Source: Coleophoma eucalyptorum
Lineage: Eukaryota > Ascomycota > Leotiomycetes > Helotiales > Dermateaceae
Assembly (NCBI GenBank): GCA_026120035.1
Contig: JALRME010000020.1
Span: 620,001 to 684,000, forward strand
Reading direction: 5' to 3'
DNA length: 64,000 nt
Position numbers and translations under genes: made by a program. Position 1 is the first letter of the stretch, and each line of letters opens with the position of its first letter. Positions 56,451 through 64,000 of this stretch are shown piece by piece. The notes beneath the pieces are model-generated. The model searched no databases and had not been told where the DNA came from. It saw only the letters and a list, made by a program, of their open reading frames with translations.

Positions 56451-58223
56451 ATTGGATTGTAGCTATGTGCAGAATATTAACATGAAAACTAAGGGAACTG
56501 GGCAAAGGAAGATTATGATTAATATTCTTCTGATGCTATAGAATCCTTAAGCATTGCATCTTTGAGTGATATATGAAGTTCACAAACGTTCAGCGCAGAC
56601 CTATTTGCCTCCCCAAACCACGAAATCCGCTACGAACTCTAATAGTACACTTGAACTGAGATATACTGTTCCGCCAAGGCCTGAGCAAGTTTAGAGCCCT
56701 TTAAGGTTGTTCTGAAACGACAAATGAGTTTATTCGTATACTTTCGCCTGAATTTGGTAGGATAGCAGCGATGCAACTGGAGACGCACGGTCGAAGACCG
56801 AGCTTCGACTAAATAGCCGGGTAGCGTTGTACCGTCGATTGGATTCGTTCCCAACGTGGACCCTGATGAATACATCATGAATTTTAATGGAGGTGAATTG
56901 TACAAGTTCGAGTTCGTAAAAGTCCGGGGAACCTCGACGCGAAGCGAAGATCGAATTTTTGGGTTTACTCTACAGGTTCAAACCTCACTATTCAGGTAGA
57001 ATTAGCCTATCTTGTTCCATGCAAGGGTGTTTAACAAAGCATCCGGGAATTTGTCGGCACTAATGTCGCCATCAACCGCCTTGACCAGGCGTTGGTCGGA
57101 TTCTTCCAAAGTATAACGACGTGGTTTGAAATGCATGTATCTTGTTTGCCCTTATGTAGTATGTCACTCCGAACTTCCCAGTAGTCAACCGTATGCTTTA
57201 ACCACAGCATTTACCCTCGCCTTGAGTTTTCTTTCTCTGTTGGGACGCATGAATTCACGAGATTCTGGCCTTCTATTACGATTTTGCTTTCTATGCTCAC
57301 GTTTCTTTTGCTTGGCAGAACTCTCTGCCTTTGAGTCAGTCAATGTTTTAGAGTAGCACACCGATAAAGTTTAAATAGAACTTAATATTCACCTCCAATG
57401 CCAGTTCTCTGGAATGTTCAAAGAGAGTGCAAAGCCTTGTCCGAGCCCTGCTGGTAAGTTTGTGGCTTCTGTACCTGGATGTAATGTAGTCGAAAACCTT
57501 CTCTTAGCGTGCCTTGTCCGGATTGAATCTTTCCAGTTCTCGAAACTAGTTTCTTATCTTCCAAGTATTTCGAGCTTGAACTGTTATGCCTCGCTCTTAG
57601 AGTCTACATTGTTGAGCCTTTCATGAGCAAGTTAGTATTAGATATTGAAGTAGAATTCTACTGTACTTACGGCGATAGCGATTTAGGACTTCCTTAAAGT
57701 CAATGCGGCTCTCGTGGTCTTGCATTAAGGTATCATCGATAAAACTGCTCTATAAGCCATGTACAAGACTAATTTTGTGCACTGTTAGACAGCGTAGAGG
57801 GGTATACTGACTATATTGAATTGAGAGATATCCCAATTAGACGGTCCGACTGTTGACCTTTTATCATAGGCGATCCACAAATAAAAAGGTATGCCCCAGA
57901 GGCTGGTACTTGCATTGTAGGAAATAGAGCCCAGAATTATAGCCTTGACCCATACGTTATTTATAATGTCATATTTTTCTTGAATAGCGTATTGCGATTG
58001 CGTGAATAAGAAACACTACCATCCTTCATATAAATCCATATTTCCTCATTTCTCCCCTTTCTCTTTTCCAAAAGCTTCGACACTTGAAGTTTTCTCAATA
58101 TACCAAGTAAAAACCACAACCAGTAAACTACAGCTGAAAATTATTCTGAATACATACCAAATCCTCAAAATGAATAGTCTACCTGATTCTACGTCTTCAG
58201 TAGAGTTGTTATGTTTCGAACAG
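56451..58223. other. AT-rich region with broken minus-strand coding relics
   Basis: Apart from the decayed stretch listed separately, no gene is supported here. The plus-strand frame at 58002-58346 overlaps the MFS transporter 3' end and is not called. Confidence 0.4.
56639..58000 (-). pseudogene. Decayed protein-coding stretch, family not recognised
   Basis: Reading the minus strand, protein-like blocks appear in changing frames, separated by stops. One near 57980-57830 reads VWVKAIILGSISYNAS, then LWGIPFYLWIAYDKR. One near 57750-57670 reads SFIDDTLMQDHESRIDFKE. Others are EKVFDYITSRYRSHKLTSR near 57480, a very basic block (KQKKREHRKQNRNRRPES) near 57300, HFKPRRYTLEESDQRLVKA near 57110, and GTNPIDGTTLPGYLVEARS near 56830. 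Some gaps could be introns, but several in-frame TAA/TAG codons and shifts suggest a dead gene or old mobile element. No diagnostic transposase or reverse transcriptase motif was seen. Confidence 0.35.
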
Positions 58224-59818
58224 CTAATAACTGGAGACTGCTCTGGCCCGAAGCCTCGCACCGTAGACCCATATGAGCAGCGGTGCTGGGAATCCGATGA
58301 ATATGCCGCAAAATGCCAGAAAACTGTTACCCCAGCCATATCCTAGCGCACGATACATGCTTGGAGTAAATAGAGGGAAGAGAAACGCAGTTAAGCTCCT
58401 TAAGAATTGCATCGCCGCTAGTGCACTGCTCGTGTGCTCCACATACAAGTCTATAACGTATGCTTGCATTGGCATACCCGCGATTTGCATGCCGAACATG
58501 GCGATGAAGATACCGGTGTCAACGGCAGCCCAATGGATGTGGTATTGGGCAGTCCAGCCATAGATTAAAAAGCCAAGGGGAGCAAGCGAGGCTCCTAGAA
58601 ATGTGAGCGGGATACGAGCTTCAGGCGCGTGCTCTTCGCCAGTCGAGGATCGTGCCCGCATATACACGAATAAACGATCCATCAGCAGCCCACCGAGCTG
58701 CGAACCTGCCACTTCGCCTAGAGCGCAAGCTATATAGTGCAATCCACTTATCTCGACAGATTCACCGTACTTATCTGTCCACAGGCTTGAAAAGCTTGAT
58801 AGTACGATATAAAGAAGGCCGTAGTTAAAGGCAGAGATGACTGATGTGACCTGGATGATTGGGTGAGAGAGAATGAGGCGAAGAGGTCGGGTAAGAGTCT
58901 TGAGGAATATAGAAGGCGACCTAGGCTGACCGGCGTGGATACGCTCGTGCAGGGTTTGAAATCGCTGATCCCCAGTCTCGCGCCTACGCTGCCTGGCTTC
59001 CTTTTGTAGGATATAAGGCCCGTAAGTTTCATGGAATGCGGTAAAGGAGACGAGGATCATGACAGCTTGGAATATAGAAGTCGCCCAGAATATCCACCGC
59101 CACGTTGTGCGAGCAGCCATGAAGCCACCGATGATAGGCCCTGTTATGAGCTTAGCACAAGTTCTTTTATGTAACTAGAAATACAACTAGTTGGATAGTA
59201 CAAACCGACAGCAGCACCTAGCAAGGGAATGAGAAGATAGATACTCAAAGAGCGTCCGCGCTGTTCGGGCCTCCAGACATCTCCTAGAACCCCACCAGCC
59301 AGCGAATAGATGGCACTGGCACCGAAACCAGCGAGGAACCTCGCAGCTATAAGCAGCCCTTTAGTAGTCGCAAAGCCACAAGCAATGTTCCAAACAAGGA
59401 ACCACACATTAGAAAGATGAAGGATGCGCTTGCGGCCATATATCTCCGATAGAGGGCCAATAGCGAGAGGCCCAAAGGCAGTGGCCAGGAGATAGATAGA
59501 CAGGGCCATGGCTGCTTCGGTCGAATTCATGTCAAGTTCTTTGGCTATAAGCGGCAGGGCCGGCGCCATGATAGTAGAGACCATGATACGGTTGAATCCA
59601 GTCGCAGATAGGATATCCGTCACGGCCCATTTGCGGCTTGTGGTCCAGTTGAGTGGGTTTCTTCGGTCTGAGGGCAAGAAGGCGATGAGATATGGATCAT
59701 CTTCTTTAACACCGAGCCCTATTGTAGTAGGAGGGGTTGTCTGCGACATCTCAATGTCGACAGGTGGTGCTAGATCTATAGCATCAATTGCCAACTCGGT
59801 ACAATCAAGAGGAGCCAT
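58224..59818 (-). CDS. Major facilitator superfamily transporter (DHA1-like), probably iron-regulated
   Basis: Exons 59818-59206 and 59140-58224 join across a 65-nt intron (GTTTGT...CAG) and give 509 residues, normal for the class. Features are NPLNWTTSRKWAV before helix 1, ALSIYLLATAFGPLAIGPL running into SEIYGRKRILHL (motif A, GPLSEIYGRKR), and the post-intron GPIIGGFMAARTTWRWIFW (motif C-like region). Twelve helices are expected, with the central loop at about 58910-59020. The fungal DHA1 family exports drugs, polyamines and small metabolites with protons. The promoter carries four ATCWGATAA elements 154-284 bp upstream, which points to control by an iron-responsive GATA factor. Substrate unknown. 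Confidence 0.9.
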
Positions 59819-60833
59819 AATAATAAATATTGATGTGGAATCAAGAGAGGAGGATGAGCGTAATCAGCTCCAGGGGAATCTCGATTGTTATGAAGTCTTT
59901 ATATAATCACGTACTGCCGACTTCGGCCATGCTAATTTAACGCGAATAGTAGTATATGACATAGTCATGATTTATCTGATCAGGCAGAACTTGCCCTCGT
60001 CGATGAAATCATCTCAGGTTTATCAGATTGGGCAGGTAATTATCTTATCAGATCAAAATCACCAATCAAGTGCGGGATTTGGACATGGATATCTTATCAG
60101 ATCAGGCAGGCCCTCTGTTTCTGCAAGCATTGTAGATGTAGTCGGAGCTTGATGTCCAATACTGCAATAGTGTACAGGCAGAAGGACGTCGCTTGAGTAG
60201 TGCTGACGCTGCAAGCGTGCCCTTGGAGCAATGGCTCAACTCGCTTCGTCACATGCCCTCGAACGCTGTGGGGAATAAAGGCTAAGACGGCAGGACTTTG
60301 ACTCGTCAACATCATGTTGCATACATGCGAAATCCCACGAGCTATTATACTTCGACAAGAGTTGTGTCTTTCGGAGCTTACTCCGATACAGCAAGAGAAA
60401 AGCTCCATGGTACTATTGTTATAAGGCACCACCGTGACACCTCTCAAACCACGAAGTAATAGACTTCCCCAGCCCTTTAGAAAAGCTGAAGGAGTTGAGG
60501 TATGCAAATGAAAGTGTGTTGGTCCAGATCCAGGAAGGTCAAATAAATCGGCAAACACTTTTATTCCCGAGACTTCTACGCCAAAAGCAGAAAGTCACGA
60601 ACTGGATATAGCATTCAAACATATCAATGTTCTTTAGTTCGTTGGGTTGCAACTAACGATACCATAAATAGAGATTGGAAGATTGGATTAAAAATATCAT
60701 TGACTATGGTATCAAGTATGTAGAGTGGAAGTAAAGACTGCCTGGAAGATCTATTTACAGAAGGTGCCTGTCGTATGGACACTTGACCCTTTAATTCCAA
60801 CGCGTTGGATGAATTTACATATCAAATTCTACG
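59819..60833. promoter_or_regulatory. Intergenic: MFS promoter and carboxylesterase 3' flank
   Basis: No gene is supported in 1 kb. The MFS-proximal part (59972-60102) carries the GATA element cluster. The 153-codon minus frame at 60558-60097 lacks domain similarity. Confidence 0.5.
59972..60102 (-). promoter_or_regulatory. Cluster of four ATCWGATAA (iron-GATA) sites
   Basis: On the plus strand TTATCTGAT occurs at 59972-59980 and TTATCAGAT at 60020-60028, 60045-60053 and 60094-60102. These are ATCAGATAA and three ATCTGATAA on the minus strand, in the direction of the MFS gene. Three are followed by GGCAG or GGGCAG, so the copies share flanks. The ATCWGATAA consensus is that of SreA/Sre1/Urbs1/Fep1 repressors of iron uptake genes. 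Confidence 0.75.
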
Positions 60834-62569
60834 CTAATAATCATCGCCATATAACCCTTTCTGCCACCAGTCACATCTACTGTTTACTGTAGCAGTGTCA
60901 ACTATAGTAGTCACGCTAACAGTGTTGGATTCTGTGACATTGAGGTTCAAGGCTTGGCCTGCAGCTCCATACTCCGACCAGTACGGCAGCCCTGCTCGGT
61001 TTGGTGTACCTTGATCTGCGAATCCAGTCAAGTATTTTTGTAGCATCATTGCAAGCGTACCATTCTTGACAGTCGAAATTGGACCGTTGTAAAAAGTGTA
61101 TGGCACATCTTCAGTATGATTACCCGGCAAGACCGAGAATTGATAGTTATGGGTTGAGTTTGCGTATGCTCGGCCAAGCCAGTTTGTAGAACACGTGAAT
61201 GTGAAGTCGCTAATAGCAAGATCAAGCCGTTTAAACGGCGTAGTGTATGGCTGAGAGCCATTGTATACGGCAGGGTAAAGGACGTTGGTTAAGTAGTAAA
61301 GTTGGCTGGTGGGGAGCTCAGGGAAGTATTCAAGCATAACGGTGGTAAAGTTGTCTGAAGCTGTGGCAGTTGGCGGAGTGTAATGCCCGGCTTCATTAGA
61401 ATTGTGTGCTGCGATGATGGTCAAATTCTGGTTATATTTACCTTCTAATAGGAGCTTGCCCGGGAGATCAGGGACAAAAGTTCCATCCGGGGATGGGCCG
61501 AAGTTGAAACTGCCATAGAATGCCTTGGACTGAACAATTTTGTTTGCTTGTTGCAAAACGGACGAGTCGAGAAGCCTTGCCTCAGCCAATGTGGTGACGT
61601 TAGCGGCCGCCAAAAAGTCTTCGAATGCAGTATTTGTTTGATTCTTCAATGATTTGGGGATGAACGCCGGGCTTTGCAAGACTGCCTGATGAAATGGCGA
61701 TTTAACTCCTCCATAAGCAGTGATCTGATGAAAGATTGATCCAGCTCCTGCAGATTCACCTATCACCGTCACAGAATCCGGATCTCCACCGAAGAGGGAA
61801 ATATATTTCTGAACCCAGAGGAGGAGAGTGTGCTGATCGTAAAGACCAGCGTTTGGTGTTCCTGCCTTAGCGAACTCTGGGCCATTCATCCAGCCGAATG
61901 CACCGAGCTTCGATTGTTAGCCGAGGTAGTTTGTAAACATGTAGCACAGAAAACCTACACGATAATTGAATGAAACAAAGATCTGACCGCCTGTAGCAGT
62001 GTCCAAGCCCTGATCTAAAAGACCAGTGGGATTACCGGCAGAGTATTTGCTCCCTAAAGTATATCCTCCCCCATAGAACCAGACAATAACGGGAACTGGC
62101 CTTGACTGATTCAAAGATTTGTTGTCATAAATCGACTTCGGAACAATAACATCGGCGAACAAACAATCCTCATTCTCGTTGGAAGCCCCCTCGTCAAGAG
62201 ACTCGGCTCCAATCTGCCAATTTGCATAAGATTGAGGGCAGATATTCCCATATGATCCGTCTTGTACACCGGCGCTGCGATTGTCTAATGGAGGCTGGGT
62301 GGCTTCGAACCGCAAGTTTCCCAGTGGAGGGGCGGCATAGCGAATATTGCTGAAGTTGTAATAAGAGTTGGATTGGTTGGACTTCAAACTGGTTAGAGCT
62401 ACTTATAATGATGAGATGAAAGACATACGATTGACAAAGAAGCCTGGTGAATCGCGTATCCCAGATCAACAATTGGAGTATTATTCCTTGAATCCGCTAC
62501 AACAGTTCCAGACACTGCTAGAGTAGCAGATAAAAGAGAGACGGCATAAGAGATCCCACCACCCTTCAT
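60834..62569 (-). CDS. Secreted type-B carboxylesterase/lipase (alpha/beta hydrolase)
   Basis: Exons 62569-62429, 62381-61959 and 61907-60834 give 545 residues, typical for the family. MKGGGISYAVSLLSATLAVS is a signal peptide. The mature part shows NFSNIRYAAPPLGNLRF, SNENEDCLFADVIVPKS, the oxyanion segment VIVWFYGGGYTLGS, then LGAFGWMNG and the nucleophile DSVTVIGESAGAGSIF. Candidate acid and base lie in AAHNSNEAGHY and LPGNHTEDVPYTFYNG. Many NxS/T sites suggest N-glycosylation. The first intron ends at GAAG rather than at the nearer CCAG, which would break the frame. Such enzymes hydrolyse esters of lipids, xenobiotics or plant compounds outside the cell; substrate unknown. Confidence 0.93.
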
Positions 62570-64000
62570 GGTAGCGGTGACCAATTGGTACTGAAAGATG
62601 AATTATAGTTGGGGGATGCAAGTGACAAGAATGGTTAAGAAAGGTCTATGGCATGCTATTGGACTTATAACGGAACTGCAACGTCTCCGTTGCAATCAGA
62701 ATCTAGAGTTCTTATTTTCGTTATTACCCCAATGTATTCCAATATGAAAAGCTTGTCCCCAGTGGGCCTAATCTCGGTAGGATTCGTAATCTGTGCCTGT
62801 CTTCGGCAGTTGCAAGGACCTTTCCAAGGAAACAACAAGTTGGACTAGTCGTATTTGGTCACAGCAAGCTGAGTGAACCAATGATTCTTCTAATATACAA
62901 CTGCAAAGTGTGGAGAATCTAAGGAATGTGCTAGAGGATTGTGTGCTAGTAGCTCAGAGGCCTCTTATGCAGACATGTTGTGATTTCGGCAGATTGTATG
63001 GCAATAAAAACCCTGCGGGGCATTCAAAAGTCTCCATCAGAGATACTTGCACGCTGCACCCCGCAATTTCTTTTGATATCTGCCACAATGCTCTCCAACC
63101 ATCACTTTGTTATATGTAATATTGGTTAAAGTTTCAAAGGGCAGATAGCCTTGAGCAGAAATAGCATTGTGTGCATCCTACTGAAGTTGCAGCTGTAGTG
63201 AGGAGAAGCCCCTGAGATTTTTAAATCTTAGAACATGTTTATAAGAGTGGACGGTGTTTGTAAGGTGGACGTCATTGTGTAAATTGCCGTTGAAGTCTCC
63301 CACCGTCCACATGATCTACGCTTGTCCCAGGGTTGTCCCAGGGTTGTCCCAGGATTTTATCCGCAATCTGTTTCCTTGATGATGAAATGTTCGCTAAGCG
63401 GGAAATACTAAGCCGAGCGAGCACCTTTACTTGTTAGTAATTAAAAACCCCTCTCACAAACAGAAACCGAGAAATCCACTTGTGGTATATACTGTATGAT
63501 ATAGAAATATATATGTTTCCAAGCACGTCAGAGTAATGATATGCGTTTCCGAAGTTATTCAACGAGTCAGCCTTTAACCGTGCGCTCGCTAATCTTATCA
63601 CCGTCTATTCAAGAGCTTTGACGAAACATTTCTGCGGGTCTACAACTGACAAGTCTTCCTTCAATTTTAATGACAGTTCCAGTCTTGGAATGACATTTGT
63701 GAATCGTATAAAGCCATTGAAAGCATCATAAATGGCTCGCAGACTTGTGGTTTTAATGCTAAATTACAAGTACACTTTCTACCAGGCTATTCAGATATCC
63801 AAACGCGAAAACTTACCATATTTGAGAATGGCTTCCGAGCATATAGATACCCGAATTACCAATATGTTTATGAAGTGCGACGGCCCCCATCTTTTGCCAT
63901 CTCGGCTAGTAATTCTTTAATTAAGCAAATCTGTAGTTTGGCTTGGATTGTGAAATCTGAACTCCCGATACTACCGGCAGGTTTCCACAAAGTATGTGGA
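62570..64000. other. Gene-free end of window
   Basis: 1.4 kb with only short open frames. Contains the 11-bp tandem repeat at 63322-63354. Carboxylesterase promoter expected near 62570-63000. Confidence 0.45.
63322..63354 (+). repeat. Three tandem copies of TTGTCCCAGGG
   Basis: Three adjacent 11-bp units; the last ends in A instead of G. Confidence 0.9.

Noticed and set aside
56940..57000. Possible tRNA T-arm (GGTTCAAACC)
   Set aside because: No A box, anticodon arm or acceptor pairing at the right distance.
60097..60558. 153-codon minus-strand frame between MFS and carboxylesterase genes
   Set aside because: No domain similarity, and it overlaps the GATA site cluster of the MFS promoter.

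Overview
This is a eukaryotic nuclear window, almost certainly from a filamentous ascomycete (Pezizomycotina, plausibly Leotiomycetes; the class is a guess from protein character). Most genes are broken by short introns (about 45-75 nt) with GTANGT/GTGAGT donors, CTAAC-type branch points and YAG acceptors. The families are typically fungal: a GPI-anchored Ser/Thr-rich wall protein, a Pth11/rhodopsin-like membrane protein, a HeLo-type protein, an NpgA-type phosphopantetheinyl transferase, a 2EXR protein and an arginine attenuator peptide. I saw no rRNA, tRNA, CRISPR array or intact transposon. Exon joins were worked out by hand from frame, splice sites and family alignment from memory; none has been checked against transcripts.

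Layout. 1-18.6 kb, all plus strand: 3' part of an ABCF ATPase, a DJ-1/PfpI protein, a diacylglycerol/sphingoid kinase-like protein, the arginine-specific carbamoyl-phosphate synthase small subunit with its attenuator uORF, an M3 oligopeptidase, a GPI-anchored protein, a small secreted protein, a pirin and a single-pass membrane protein. 18.6-22.9 kb: a gene-poor, partly AT-rich gap. 22.9-32 kb: an Ost-alpha/TMEM184 protein (+), a 2EXR protein (-), an amidoligase-fold protein (+) and an aquaglyceroporin (-). 32.9-36 kb: an NpgA-type PPTase (-) and an NmrA-like protein (+). 36.4-43.4 kb: a divergent pair, HeLo-like plus pseudokinase (-) and a large protein kinase-ankyrin-cation exchanger fusion (+). 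44-52.4 kb: ArfGAP Gcs1 (-), a two-RRM protein (-), the diflavin reductase Tah18 (+) and a cupin membrane protein (-). 53.6-62.6 kb, all minus: a cyclin, a rhodopsin-like membrane protein with one apparent frameshift, a decayed coding stretch, an MFS transporter and a secreted carboxylesterase. 62.6-64 kb: no convincing gene.

Most noteworthy. (1) The 38.8-43.4 kb gene joins a protein kinase, an ankyrin-like segment and a Ca2+/cation antiporter (CAX-like) membrane domain whose usual ion-binding motifs look degenerate. It is transcribed divergently from a HeLo-like/pseudokinase gene whose layout recalls the necroptosis effector MLKL. Together they are my best candidate for an undescribed signalling or cell-death module. 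(2) The CPA1 leader encodes a 24-residue arginine attenuator peptide split over three exons. (3) The MFS transporter promoter carries four perfect ATCWGATAA sites, the binding consensus of iron-responsive GATA repressors, and one further site lies upstream of the PPTase gene.
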